NCBI GenBank assembly: GCA_026003175.1
Contig: BPGT01000001.1
Location: 472,839-536,838, forward strand
Length of the DNA: 64,000 bases
DNA from: Armatimonadota bacterium
Lineage (GTDB): Bacteria; Armatimonadota; HRBIN16
Reading direction: 5' to 3'
In this document: in pieces, positions 45,208-53,915 of the stretch
Layout of the letters: every line of letters starts with the position of its first letter
Position numbering within the stretch: the first letter of the stretch is position 1
Translations under genes and position numbers: made by a program
Notes under the pieces: generated by a model
Seen by the model: only the letters and a program-made list of their open reading frames with translations
What the model was told of the DNA's origin: nothing
Databases searched by the model: none

Positions 45208-45441
45208 CGAGACAGCCTTGATACCCTATTGCGTACAGCGATGAAACCCACCTTGCGCGATTATTTGCCGGGGTTTTCCAACCTCCGGTGTAAAAGCCCG
45301 CACAGTGCGTCTGGAAAAAAGCGCTAACAGACTACGAGAGGCAGCAGAAGGCAAGTGAAATTATGTAAAAATGATACAATTTTGCCCAAACTTGCGGTAT
45401 ACTAACTGTAGATTGAGATACATTCTGGAAGGTGTGAGCCT

Positions 45442-46143
45442 ATGGAACAAAATCTGGCGAAAGATTTTATGCAGCGCATCGATGTACTTTCCGCTCTAGA
45501 CGGACGCATCGCCCGCAAACTGGAGCAGGAAGCACAGGAGCGGTTTGTACGCCGTCGTGACCCCGTTTTTGAGCCCGGCGACCCCGAAAATGAGGTGTAC
45601 ATCGTTAAGGAGGGGCGCGTGCGGGTGTATCGCCAATCTCCTGCGGGCAAAGAGATTTCTCTGGCGCTGTTTGACCCGGGCGAGATGTTTGGCGAGATGG
45701 CGCTGTTCTTCCCCTCAACGCGGGTGAACACCGCCGAAGCGCATGAGGACACCGAGCTGTACGTGGTGCCGGTTGAGACCTTCCAGCGCTGGATGCAGGA
45801 AGACGATGAGATTAAGCAGCTGGTGCTGTACATCATGGCGGACCGACGACGCGCGATGGAGCAGAAGGCGGCGGAGCTGGTAGCGCTGGAAGTGCCTCAG
45901 CGTATGGCAAAGACCATCCTGTGGCTGTTCGACCGCTACCGCACCGATATTATCGCCGGTAAAATCGCACTCAACATTCGCCTGACACACCACGAAATCG
46001 CCAGCCTGTCGGGCACCACGCGTGAGACCGCAACACTCATCCTCAACCGCTTCCGTCGGGATGGTTACATCGACTTCTTCGGGCGGCGGATGATACTGTT
46101 GAACGAAGCGGAACTGGTTCGCATTGCCACAACGTACGAGTGA
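45442..46143 (+). CDS. CRP/FNR family transcriptional regulator
   Basis: 233 residues. Residues of about 20-140 are a cyclic-nucleotide-binding barrel ('PVFEPGDPENEVYIVKEGRV', 'SLALFDPGEMFGEMALFF', the latter being the phosphate-binding cassette region), then a long dimerisation helix, and a winged helix with recognition segment 'HHEIASLSGTTRETATLILN'. It lacks the Cys cluster of FNR and the exact RAS residues for cAMP, so the ligand is unknown. A GGAAGGTG site precedes the ATG. The 234 bases upstream hold no gene and an A/T-rich stretch with TATACT near 45396. Confidence 0.92.
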   Translation: MEQNLAKDFMQRIDVLSALDGRIARKLEQEAQERFVRRRDPVFEPGDPENEVYIVKEGRVRVYRQSPAGKEISLALFDPGEMFGEMALFFPSTRVNTAEAHEDTELYVVPVETFQRWMQEDDEIKQLVLYIMADRRRAMEQKAAELVALEVPQRMAKTILWLFDRYRTDIIAGKIALNIRLTHHEIASLSGTTRETATLILNRFRRDGYIDFFGRRMILLNEAELVRIATTYE

Positions 46144-46199
46144 TGGCTGCGCTGGGTAACTGGTAGCCAAGCCGAATATGATGATGACAATGTGAAGAG

Positions 46200-46264
46200 C
46201 GAAGGCTCCGTGTACCTTGTTCTGCTCACTGCACGCGAACGGTTTGGACGGAGCCTCGCCCTCC
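46200..46264. repeat. Dispersed GGAGGGCGAGGCTCC repeat, reverse copy
   Basis: GACGGAGCCTCGCCCTCCAC at about 46249-46264, with GAAGGCTCCGTGTACCTTG upstream able to pair with part of it. Lies between the crp-like stop and the argC stop. Confidence 0.55.
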
Positions 46265-46277
46265 ACATACTTGCATT

Positions 46278-47336
46278 CTATGGAAAGACCGGCGGCATCT
46301 CCAGCCCGCGCGACTCCACCAACCCCAGCATCAGGTTCATGTTCTGCACCGCCTGTCCCGCTGCGCCCTTCACCAGATTATCTATGACGCTGGTGACCAC
46401 CAGCCGCCCGGTGCGTTCATCCACCGTCAGGCTGAGGTGGCAATAGTTCGTACCGGCAACATGTTTGGTGGCGGGAAAGTCGCCTGCGTCGCGCACCACC
46501 ACGAAGGTCTTGTCCTGATAGAATCGGCGGTAGTGCAGGGTCAATTCCTGCGCCGAGATAGAGCGTGACAGCCGGGCATACGCGGTGCACAGGATGCCGC
46601 GCGTGATAGGTATCAGGTGGGGTGTGAAGGTGACGGCAATCTGCCTGCCTGCTACCTCCGACAGCATCTGCTCGATTTCCGGCGTGTGGCGATGGGTGGG
46701 CACGCCGTAGGCACGCATACTCTCGTTGAGTTCGGCGAAGTGATAGTCCAGCCCGAATTTGGACCTGCCCGCGCCCGACACGCCCGATTTGGCGTCTATC
46801 ACCAGTGAGTCGGGTTCCACCCATCCCTGCGCCAGCACGGGAGCCAGCGCGAGCGCAGCAGCAGTAGGGTAGCAGCCCGGGTTCGCCACCAGCCTCGCCT
46901 CGCGCAATTGGCTGTGCGGCATCAGCTCCGGCAAGCCGTATACCGCCTCGTCCAGCAGGTCTATCGCGGAGTGCTCGCGTTTGTACCACTGCGCGTAGAC
47001 GGCAGGGTCGCGCAGGCGGAAGTCGGCGGAGAGGTCAATCAGGCGCACGCCCGCCTCCAGCAACGGTCTGGCAACCTGCATGGCGAAACCCGTCTCACCC
47101 GCCAGAAAGAGGATGTCGGCCTTCTGCGCTGCCCGTTGCACGTCGAACTCTTCCAGCGGCGGCAGGTGGTGTGCTGCGAGACCGGGGAAGGCGGTGCTGA
47201 TGGATTTACCCGCGTAGGTGTGTGAGCTCAGATAGGTAATCTGCACATCGGGGTGTTGTAACAGCAGGCGAACCAGCTCACCCCCTGCATAGCCCGACGC
47301 GCCGCCGATGCCCACATGTATCTTTCGGTGTCTCAT
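46278..47336 (-). CDS. argC: N-acetyl-gamma-glutamyl-phosphate reductase
   Basis: 352 residues, third step of arginine synthesis: NADPH-dependent reduction of N-acetylglutamyl phosphate to the semialdehyde. The nucleotide-binding 'HVGIGGASGYAGGELVRLLL', the catalytic Cys in 'VANPGCYPTAAALALAPV', 'DAKSGVSGAGR' and the His in 'FTPHLIPITRGI' are all present. Other arg genes are not adjacent. The inner ATG is used; the 20 codons upstream are not family-like. Confidence 0.96.
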   Translation of the reverse strand: MRHRKIHVGIGGASGYAGGELVRLLLQHPDVQITYLSSHTYAGKSISTAFPGLAAHHLPPLEEFDVQRAAQKADILFLAGETGFAMQVARPLLEAGVRLIDLSADFRLRDPAVYAQWYKREHSAIDLLDEAVYGLPELMPHSQLREARLVANPGCYPTAAALALAPVLAQGWVEPDSLVIDAKSGVSGAGRSKFGLDYHFAELNESMRAYGVPTHRHTPEIEQMLSEVAGRQIAVTFTPHLIPITRGILCTAYARLSRSISAQELTLHYRRFYQDKTFVVVRDAGDFPATKHVAGTNYCHLSLTVDERTGRLVVTSVIDNLVKGAAGQAVQNMNLMLGLVESRGLEMPPVFP

Positions 47337-47412
47337 ACATTGAGTGTATCGCGCGTGGGCGCGAGTCGTCAAGGGGAGCACAGGCGATTTGAACAATCAC
47401 CGCGGAACCCGA

Positions 47413-47634
47413 TTAAAACGGTCGGCGGGCACACCAGCACCTCGCGCGATTTGATGTAGGGTACAAAGTGGTGAAAGTCGGGCGGCGGTGTATCCTGGTA
47501 ATCACAGGTTGTTCATGCACTGTGTTGCGCGCGCCGACGAACAGCGGGAACAGCAGTGCGGCTATCAACGCGATAATCGCGATCACTATGAGCAGCTCCA
47601 GCACGGTGAAGGCGGTTCGTGTTACGCGAGCCAT
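47413..47634 (-). pseudogene. Degraded copy of a type IV prepilin-like gene
   Basis: The first 35 codons (MARVTRTAFTVLELLIVIAI and the rest of the N-terminal helix) are nearly identical to the intact prepilin at 48154-48837. After 'GAR' the frame goes wrong: the DNA still resembles the intact gene (GTTGTTCATGCACTGTGTT, ATCCTGGTAATCAC, CACACCAGCACC) but short deletions put it out of frame, and it ends at 73 codons. The rest of the gene is missing. Confidence 0.8.
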
Positions 47635-48128
47635 TCCGGAATCCCCCTGTTGAGGAACAGAATGAGTTTCTCCAGTAACGCTGCCCAAATGAGATTGATA
47701 GCAAACACAAACACGTTCAGCAAGAACAGTGCCCACAGTCTGGCGCCCGGTACATGCATCCACCCCCAGAGCATAGCAGGCGGATAGTCCACGATGATCA
47801 AGGTTGCAAGCGCAAGTCCGGGCAGCAGCCACATATTTCTCAGGACACTCTCATCCTCAGCCCGGCATCGTGCGTGTAGCAGCAGCCCCGCCAGGGCGCC
47901 GTAGCCAATGAATAGCAGCCACCCTGTCCACGTGGTTTGTTGCCACCAGCCTGTTATACCGTTCCATATCTCCTGTGTCGTAGTGGGCATCGCAATCTTT
48001 ACGCCGGGGGGTAAAGGAGGTGTCCATACCTGATACAATGCACCATTGAGCACAAGCTGCGCCTGCTTGCGCAGGAGGAAAGTGACCACACCTGCTACTG
48101 CTGCGGCAAGCCAGTGCACGCCTTGCAT
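47622..48128 (-). CDS. Small membrane protein of unknown function
   Basis: About 168 residues with four hydrophobic segments ('WLAAAVAGVVTFLL', 'TGWLLFIGYGALAGLLL', 'WLLPGLALATLIIVDYPP', 'LWALFLLNVFVFAINLIWAA'). The start at 48128 is preferred because purine-rich AGGAGAAAGAAGGCAGGG lies before it and it clears the prepilin stop; ATGs at 48179 and 48212 would overlap the prepilin gene. Sandwiched between the intact prepilin and its degraded copy, and same strand. No family recognised. Confidence 0.55.
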   Translation of the reverse strand: MQGVHWLAAAVAGVVTFLLRKQAQLVLNGALYQVWTPPLPPGVKIAMPTTTQEIWNGITGWWQQTTWTGWLLFIGYGALAGLLLHARCRAEDESVLRNMWLLPGLALATLIIVDYPPAMLWGWMHVPGARLWALFLLNVFVFAINLIWAALLEKLILFLNRGIPEWLA

Positions 48129-48153
48129 CGTTTGCTGCCCTGCCTTCTTTCTC

Positions 48154-48837
48154 CTACCTCGTGCAGATAATGGTGCCATGGCAAATCTCTTCAGGACCGC
48201 CTTCCTTTCCATGGTCAGGCGGCATAGGCAAGTCGGTTAATAATTCCCATGCACAGCGCCCCTCTTTTCCCCAACCTGGGCCAACGTCCAATCGGCGTAC
48301 AGGTACTTCTTTCACCTGGGTGGAGCCATCTCGTCTGACCCGTATCACCTTTCCGCAAAAGGCATGTTCTGTCGGGTGAGGTAAGCCCGGATAGAGCAGG
48401 CGTCCGTGAAGGTAGCAGAAAAGGAACCCAAAATTAGGATCCTTTTCGCGGATGTCGCGAATGCTCTCAAGCGGTTTGGGCAGAGGCCCATTATCGAACA
48501 TTAACCCCTTGTAGTCGTAGCTGACGGGCGTTTTCGCATGCGCAGTGGCATCGGTGTTAAAACCGCCGTAGTAGTCCAGCGGACACACCAGCACCGCGCG
48601 ATCCTTGACGTACGGCAAAATAAAGTCAAGCGCGATTGGTGCGGTGTCCTGGTAATCACTGGTGTATAAGCTCCACGCGACGTATACCTGGTGCAGGTTG
48701 TTCATGCACTGTGTTTCGCGCGCCTTTTTGCGCGCGCCGGCGAACAGCGGGAACAGCAGTGCCGCTATCAGCGCGATAATCGCGATCACTATGAGCAGCT
48801 CCAATACGGTGAAGGCGGTTCGTGTTACGCGAGCCAT
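48154..48837 (-). CDS. Type IV prepilin-like (pseudopilin) protein
   Basis: 227 residues with an N-terminal prepilin helix 'TAFTVLELLIVIAIIALI'; in place of the usual Gly-Phe at the processing site there is Ala-Phe, and Glu is at +5 as required. After 'GARKKARETQCMNNLHQVYV' comes a globular domain like the DUF1559/H-X9-DG group ('LVCPLDYYGG', 'TEHAFCGKVIRVRRDGST'), common in multi-copy in Planctomycetes and Armatimonadota. GGAGG precedes the inner ATG. Expected at the cell surface or in a type II secretion-like machine. Confidence 0.85.
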   Translation of the reverse strand: MARVTRTAFTVLELLIVIAIIALIAALLFPLFAGARKKARETQCMNNLHQVYVAWSLYTSDYQDTAPIALDFILPYVKDRAVLVCPLDYYGGFNTDATAHAKTPVSYDYKGLMFDNGPLPKPLESIRDIREKDPNFGFLFCYLHGRLLYPGLPHPTEHAFCGKVIRVRRDGSTQVKEVPVRRLDVGPGWGKEGRCAWELLTDLPMPPDHGKEGGPEEICHGTIICTR

Positions 48838-48925
48838 TTCAGTGTCCTCCTTCTCGGATTCTACGCTGGGATGCCCCTGCTGCGCCATCGCGCAGGCTTT
48901 GGAATGGGGCGAGTTTGGCAGACCA

Positions 48926-49390
48926 CTATGGACAACTACCCGGAGTTACTGTCTCACACAGGATCTCGCCTGTATTGTCACATGGTGGTTCTGAGTACTG
49001 CCCAGGCGCACAGCATAGATTGGTCGATGTCCATTGGCCGCAGGCAACATACGTATTGCCATCCCCACAGTTATACCAGCATTTGTTGCGGACCACCATC
49101 CTGTAAGTTACAGGATTCGTCGCACAAGGTAGACTGGCGATATACCAACTGTTATTGGGGTCGTTGTAAGTCTTGCGACACCCTCTGCAGTCCACGAATG
49201 CTGGTGCCAAGTGCAAACCGTCCTGCTGGTACATCGCTATCTGCCTATCTACGCCTTCTCCGCACCCACACCCCTCACTCGCTCCCCCCGCCGCGACGGG
49301 CACGAAGCTGTTTGCGGTGATGGGCAACATCATCAGGTTCGCCAGCGCCAGTATGAGGGCGGTGCTCAAGAGGTAAATCCGTCGTCGCAT
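48926..49390 (-). CDS. Cys-rich secreted protein of unknown function
   Basis: 154 residues. Signal peptide (IYLLSTALILALANLMMLP). The mature part has about 14 Cys, mostly paired: CGCGEG, CRGC, CWYNCGDG, CCAPG and single Cys near the end, suggesting disulfides or a metal cluster. GGAGGAGAG is well placed before the ATG. The first 116 bases overlap the 3' end of the sigma factor gene in another frame. No family recognised. Confidence 0.7.
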   Translation of the reverse strand: MRRRIYLLSTALILALANLMMLPITANSFVPVAAGGASEGCGCGEGVDRQIAMYQQDGLHLAPAFVDCRGCRKTYNDPNNSWYIASLPCATNPVTYRMVVRNKCWYNCGDGNTYVACGQWTSTNLCCAPGQYSEPPCDNTGEILCETVTPGSCP

Positions 49391-49973
49391 GGCTGTTCTC
49401 TCCTCCGTCAGGTGTGTAGGCGATCTCGCCCGCTAGAGTGCTTCCAATAAAGAAATCGTTCGATGGGGAAGATTCGTCACAGGTTACGCCCAGTTTTTTC
49501 CGCGCCTGTTCGATGCCTCTTTGAAAGCGCATCTTTGCCGCGCTCACCCCCAAGCCCGTCGCCTGGGCAATCTCGTACCATGAACATTGTTCGTAAATGC
49601 GAAGATACACCACTTCTCGGCAGTTTCCGGGTAAAGCATCCCAGATCTCATCAGCCAAGAGGAGTGTAAAAGATCGTTGTTCAGAGTCGAAAACGGACAG
49701 CTGTTTTATCCATTCGGCGATAGCGTGTTGCTCGCACCGCTGGTGACGATAGTGGTCGGCGACGCGCTTCCGCACCACCGCTTCAAACAGAGCGGGGGGC
49801 AGATGGAGTGACAAATCGTCTGCTATCTCGTCAAGGTATTGACGACGTAGCCAACACAAGCAGGTGGCGAGCGATTCACTCGCGATATCGGTCGCCTCCT
49901 CGGTGGTCATACCAGGCAGCCCTCGCAGGCGAGCGGCACACCGGCGCAGGAGTTGGAGCAAGGTATCGGACAT
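49275..49973 (-). CDS. ECF-like sigma factor
   Basis: 232 residues from an ATG preceded by GGAGGTG. Region 4 is clear ('LPGNCREVVYLRIYEQCSWY', 'EIAQATGLGVSAAKMRFQRG'); region 2 is weak ('LSLHLPPALFEAVVRKRVAD'). After region 4 about 50 residues of low-complexity Gly/His/Arg-rich sequence form the tail, which overlaps the Cys-rich protein gene. No anti-sigma factor gene is adjacent, and the Cys-rich exported protein is the only downstream partner, so it may be the target or signal. Confidence 0.75.
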   Translation of the reverse strand: MSDTLLQLLRRCAARLRGLPGMTTEEATDIASESLATCLCWLRRQYLDEIADDLSLHLPPALFEAVVRKRVADHYRHQRCEQHAIAEWIKQLSVFDSEQRSFTLLLADEIWDALPGNCREVVYLRIYEQCSWYEIAQATGLGVSAAKMRFQRGIEQARKKLGVTCDESSPSNDFFIGSTLAGEIAYTPDGGENSHATTDLPLEHRPHTGAGEPDDVAHHRKQLRARRGGGSE

Positions 49974-50088
49974 GGGTGCACCTCCGTTTCCACACAAATA
50001 GCGCACACCCTGTAAGAACCCCCAGCACACTCACCTTACATCAAATCCAGAAGGAAGACGGTTTTCATGCGATTAAAGTTTCTATAAG

Positions 50089-50856
50089 ATGCTCGAAGTC
50101 ACTAATCTCTACAAATCCTTTCGGAGCGTGCGGGCGGTCAACGGGCTGAGCCTGCATGTGCAACCGGGCGAGATAGTGGGCTTACTCGGTCCCAACGGTG
50201 CAGGCAAAACCACTACCCTGCGTTGCATTTGCGGTATCCTGCGTCCCGACGCAGGGCAAATTGTCGTCGGTGGATACGTTCTCGCCAAACAGGAGCAGCA
50301 GGCAAAACGGCTGATGGCATTTATCCCTGAAGTGCCTAACCCCTACGAACTGCTCACCGTGCGCGAACATATCCAGTTCGTCGCCATGTGCTACGACACG
50401 ATGGATACCTTCCGAGAGCGCATTGGGGAACTGCTGCACCGCTTTGACCTGAAGGAGAAAGAGCATGATCTGGTAGCCACCCTCTCCAAAGGCATGAGGC
50501 AGAAGCTGGCAGTGGCATGCGCCTTTGTACACAACGCGAAGGTATTCCTGTGTGACGAGCCGCTCATCGGCATCGACCCTAAGGGGCAACATGAATTGAA
50601 GAGCGAGTTGCAGCGGCTACGCGATGAAGGATGTGCCATTCTGGTCAGTACGCACCAGCTGGACACCGCGGAGCGGTTGTGCGACAGGGTGATTATTATG
50701 CAAGCGGGGCGCAAGCTGGCGGAGGGCACACTGGCAGAACTGCAGGCGCAGGCGCAGATGGCGGACAGCACGCTGGAGCAGGTGTTCCTGCGTTTAACCG
50801 AGGAGGCGGAGGATGTGGGCGCTGTGGTTTCTGACGTGGCGACTTCTGGTCAATAG
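50089..50856 (+). CDS. ABC exporter ATP-binding protein
   Basis: 255 residues. Walker A 'GPNGAGKTTTLRCI', a Q-loop 'FIPEVPNPYELLTVREH', the signature 'LSKGMRQKLAVACA' (variant LSKGM), Walker B 'VFLCDEPLIGIDPKGQ' and H-loop 'LVSTHQLDTAERLC'. It powers the permease encoded next, which overlaps it by 44 bases. Together they form an ABC-2 type exporter; cargo unknown. No clear ribosome site precedes the ATG. Confidence 0.93.
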   Translation: MLEVTNLYKSFRSVRAVNGLSLHVQPGEIVGLLGPNGAGKTTTLRCICGILRPDAGQIVVGGYVLAKQEQQAKRLMAFIPEVPNPYELLTVREHIQFVAMCYDTMDTFRERIGELLHRFDLKEKEHDLVATLSKGMRQKLAVACAFVHNAKVFLCDEPLIGIDPKGQHELKSELQRLRDEGCAILVSTHQLDTAERLCDRVIIMQAGRKLAEGTLAELQAQAQMADSTLEQVFLRLTEEAEDVGAVVSDVATSGQ

Positions 50857-52507
50857 CGTGCGCCGTACGCTGCGCCAGCCGGTGCGGGCAGTGTTTTTCG
50901 CACTGATGGTCGCTTTCTTTGGCTTCTCCTTTGCGGTGAGCGTTGTGCAGAACCTGTCCGATGCCAGATCGGCTTACCCTCCACCTCCCTCTTCTGTCAT
51001 GCCCGGCGACCAGCTGGTTGCGCTGGTGATGCTGGTGCATTTGTTCATGCTCGGGTCTGCCCTGTCGCCAGCAGCGGGGTCCTCCATGATGCCTGTCTTC
51101 ACTCCAGCTGATGTGCATTTTGTGTTCCCCTCGCCGCTCCGGCGACTACATGTGTTTTTCTTCCTGCTGCTGTCTCGCGGCATGTTCTCCAGTATCTTTG
51201 CACTGCTCGTTCTGGTGGTGGTAGCGCTTGGGGCAGGTAACGAACTGATTGCGCGGCTGCTTACGGAACGACATCGGACGCAAGCAGGGGCTGCCTGGGC
51301 ATATCCGGCGATGTACCTGCTGGCGTTTATCGGGCTGCTGGCTACGGGCGTACTCCTCCTGTTGAAAGAGGAGCGGCAAGAAGGTTTTCGCGCCCGTCTC
51401 CGCATTCTCTTCTGGGGGACGTTCGGATTGCTCGGCGTGGTGCTTATAGGGTTCGCCGTGAAGGCATATCTGGATGGCGAAAATGCACTGCATGCTGTCG
51501 TGTGGCATGTGCTGTATAACCCCTGGATTGCCACGCCACTGATACCCCTGCGCTCTCTGGCGGAGGCTGCGCTAGCCTTCTATCAGGGGTGGACTACCTA
51601 CATCACCATCGGTTTTGTGTTTTGGGGTGGTGTTGCTGCGTGTGCTTTCGTATTGCTAGCAAGACAGGAGATATGGTTGTATGAGGTCGGCACGAAGCTG
51701 GCTTCCATAGCGACGACCTATCGGACGCAACGGCAAAACCCGTTGATACGGGCACAGGACTTTGCCGTCCGACGTGCCAGCAGGCGGGTGAGAAAAAAGG
51801 CATGGAGCCTGTTCGAACGCTGGACACCGAAGGGCGTGTGGGCTTTGTGGTGGTGCAACGGTGTTCTACTGCTGCGCATGGGAGGCTATTTGTTGACCTC
51901 GGTACTGCTGATGCTGCTGGGCATCATCTCGATGACTCTTGTCAGTGTCATGTCTGATCGCGATACTTCGGTAGATCCGGCGATGATCATGATGTTGCAG
52001 CATTCAGGAACCCTGTTCGTGCTCACTTTCTCCCAAACGTGGATCAGCAACGCACTGAAGCGAGCTGAACTGACCAAGTCGCTGCCCTTTCCCGCGCGAC
52101 AGGTGGTGCTGGCGGAAGTTCTACCTACTACGCTTCTGCTGATCCTTTTCCTGACGGTATACTGGGGGGTGTGTTGTTTCCTGTTGCCCGGGCAGTTTGG
52201 TCTGCTGACCTATAACTATGCTGTGGGAGTTTCTCTCGCAGTACCTTTGAATTTGTGTGTGATGCTGGTATCGCTCGCCAATCCTGACCCCAGCGACTAC
52301 ACGCAACGGATGCTACAGAGCCTTTTGCTCTTCCCTGTGCTGTTGATTGCGGTATTGCCCACTATCGTGGTAGTGGTGGTCGCTTTAATCCTGGGTTTAC
52401 CGCTCTGGTTGAATGCCCTGCTGGTGGCGGCGGTGAATCTGGGGATGACGTGGGTGCTTATGTCCGCTGCTGGCGAGATCTACGCGCTGATGAACCCGGC
52501 GGAGTAG
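50813..52507 (+). CDS. ABC-2-type exporter permease ('putative ABC exporter' family)
   Basis: 564 residues with about 12 hydrophobic segments in two halves; the ends of the halves carry 'FTPADVHFVFPSPLRRLHVF' and 'LTKSLPFPARQVVLAEVLPT', the paired 'P-x-P...R' loops typical of this family of long permeases. It starts within the ATPase gene and is translated with it. Substrate cannot be predicted. Confidence 0.88.
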   Translation: MWALWFLTWRLLVNSVRRTLRQPVRAVFFALMVAFFGFSFAVSVVQNLSDARSAYPPPPSSVMPGDQLVALVMLVHLFMLGSALSPAAGSSMMPVFTPADVHFVFPSPLRRLHVFFFLLLSRGMFSSIFALLVLVVVALGAGNELIARLLTERHRTQAGAAWAYPAMYLLAFIGLLATGVLLLLKEERQEGFRARLRILFWGTFGLLGVVLIGFAVKAYLDGENALHAVVWHVLYNPWIATPLIPLRSLAEAALAFYQGWTTYITIGFVFWGGVAACAFVLLARQEIWLYEVGTKLASIATTYRTQRQNPLIRAQDFAVRRASRRVRKKAWSLFERWTPKGVWALWWCNGVLLLRMGGYLLTSVLLMLLGIISMTLVSVMSDRDTSVDPAMIMMLQHSGTLFVLTFSQTWISNALKRAELTKSLPFPARQVVLAEVLPTTLLLILFLTVYWGVCCFLLPGQFGLLTYNYAVGVSLAVPLNLCVMLVSLANPDPSDYTQRMLQSLLLFPVLLIAVLPTIVVVVVALILGLPLWLNALLVAAVNLGMTWVLMSAAGEIYALMNPAE

Positions 52508-52579
52508 AGGTGCCCGGCAGGGATCGCGCGTGTTCGTGGCGAAGTTATCTTTAAAACAGCAAGGAGGGAGGCGAACACG

Positions 52580-53551
52580 ATGGAGTACGTTCGTCTGGGA
52601 CGTTCCGGTCTGCGTGTTAGCCGCTTGTGTCTCGGCACGATGAACTTCGGTCCCCTCACCAGCGAAGAAGACAGCCATGCGATTATGGATCGCGCTCTGG
52701 AGCTGGGTATCAACTTCTTTGACACCGCCAACGTGTACGGCTGGAAGCTGGGCGAGGGAATCACCGAGCAGATTATCGGGCGATGGTTCGCTAAGGGCGG
52801 CGGACGACGTGAGAAAGTGGTCATCGCCACCAAGGTGTACAACCCGATGGGCAACTGGCCCAACGAGTCACGCCTGTCTATCTTGCACATCAAGCGCGCT
52901 TGCGAGGACAGCCTGCGTCGCCTGCAGACAGATTACATCGACCTCTACCAGATGCACCACGTCGACCGTGACTGCCCCTGGGAAGAGGTGTGGCAGGCGA
53001 TGGAGCAGCTGTATCGCGAGGGCAAAATACTGTATGTAGGCAGCAGCAACTTCGCGGGGTGGCATATCACGCAGGCACAGGAGATTGCCAAACAGCGCCA
53101 CTTCATGGGGCTGGTGTCCGAACAGAGCCTATATAACCTCACTGCCCGCATGATCGAGCTGGAGGTCATCCCTGCCTGCCAGGCGTACGGTATCGGCATC
53201 ATCCCGTGGAGCCCGCTGGCTGGCGGACTGCTGGGAGGCGTGTTGCAGGGTGTCAAAGAGGGACGACGCGCCTCGGAGGGCATCCAGAAACGCATCGAGC
53301 AGATGCGCGACAAGCTGGAGGCATGGGAGAATCTGTGCAAGGAGCTGGGCGAGTCGCCTGCTAACGTCGCCCTGGCGTGGTTGTTGCACCAGCCTGCGGT
53401 CACCGCGCCCATCATCGGTCCCCGCACGGTGCAGCAGCTGGACGAGACCATGCGTTGCCTGGAGATTAAGCTGAGCGAAGAGGTGCTGAAGAAGCTGGAT
53501 GAAATCTTCCCCGGTCCGGGCGGTCCCGCGCCGGAAGCGTATGCCTGGTAA
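52580..53551 (+). CDS. Aldo/keto reductase
   Basis: 323 residues, NADPH-dependent. 'GLRVSRLCLGTMNFG' opens the barrel, the catalytic tetrad includes Asp and Tyr in 'NFFDTANVYGWKLGEG', Lys in 'VVIATKVYNPMG' and His in 'DLYQMHHVDRDCPWEE'; 'IIPWSPLAGGLLGG' binds the cofactor. This resembles the YajO/Kv-beta-like group acting on small carbonyls or sugars. AAGGAGGGAGG gives a strong start. Probably monocistronic; hairpin behind. Confidence 0.95.
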   Translation: MEYVRLGRSGLRVSRLCLGTMNFGPLTSEEDSHAIMDRALELGINFFDTANVYGWKLGEGITEQIIGRWFAKGGGRREKVVIATKVYNPMGNWPNESRLSILHIKRACEDSLRRLQTDYIDLYQMHHVDRDCPWEEVWQAMEQLYREGKILYVGSSNFAGWHITQAQEIAKQRHFMGLVSEQSLYNLTARMIELEVIPACQAYGIGIIPWSPLAGGLLGGVLQGVKEGRRASEGIQKRIEQMRDKLEAWENLCKELGESPANVALAWLLHQPAVTAPIIGPRTVQQLDETMRCLEIKLSEEVLKKLDEIFPGPGGPAPEAYAW

Positions 53552-53560
53552 TCCTGTCTG

Positions 53561-53582
53561 CCCGCAGGCGATTGCCTGCGGG
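53561..53582 (+). terminator. Hairpin after the aldo/keto reductase gene
   Basis: CCCGCAGGC GATT GCCTGCGGG, nine perfect pairs, ten bases after the stop; the following AGGATTTACTCC has only a weak U run. Confidence 0.55.
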
Positions 53583-53622
53583 AGGATTTACTCCTCAAGA
53601 TCCGCCTTGCTCATCTATTCTG

Positions 53623-53652
53623 TTGACAATCGCCTGTCTAAACCTGTACAAT
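53623..53652 (+). promoter_or_regulatory. Sigma70-type promoter for DUF2905-queA
   Basis: TTGACA (53623-53628), 18-base spacer, TACAAT (53647-53652), 24 bases before the ATG of the DUF2905 gene, followed by GGAGGAGG. Confidence 0.75.
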
Positions 53653-53675
53653 TTGCACACGGAGGAGGAGCGCGG

Positions 53676-53915
53676 ATGCTGGGCTCTTTGGGGAAAACGC
53701 TGATTCTGTTTGGCGCGATGTTGATCCTGTTCGGTGCGCTGATATGGGCACTAGAGCGGTTCGCCGGCGCACGGGCGGGTGGTGGCTTGCTACCTGGCGA
53801 CTTCGTCTGGCGCAAGGGCCATTTTACCGTAGGCATCTTTCTGGGAACCAGCATCGCGCTTAGCATCCTGCTAACAGTGATTCTCTGGGTGATTGGATGG
53901 TTGAGCAGACGGTAG
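53676..53915 (+). CDS. DUF2905 small membrane protein
   Basis: 79 residues with two membrane helices and 'GGGLLPGDFVWRKGHFTVGI' between them, the DUF2905 signature (LPGD). From memory, the family often sits beside ruvB/queA in other bacteria, as here with queA, but its role is unknown. GGAGGAGG precedes the ATG, and its 3' end overlaps queA by 19 bases. Confidence 0.88.
   Translation: MLGSLGKTLILFGAMLILFGALIWALERFAGARAGGGLLPGDFVWRKGHFTVGIFLGTSIALSILLTVILWVIGWLSRR

Noticed and set aside
53600-53680. preQ1 riboswitch before DUF2905-queA
   Set aside because: The leader is too short (about 20 bases after the -10) and lacks a pseudoknot-like pattern.
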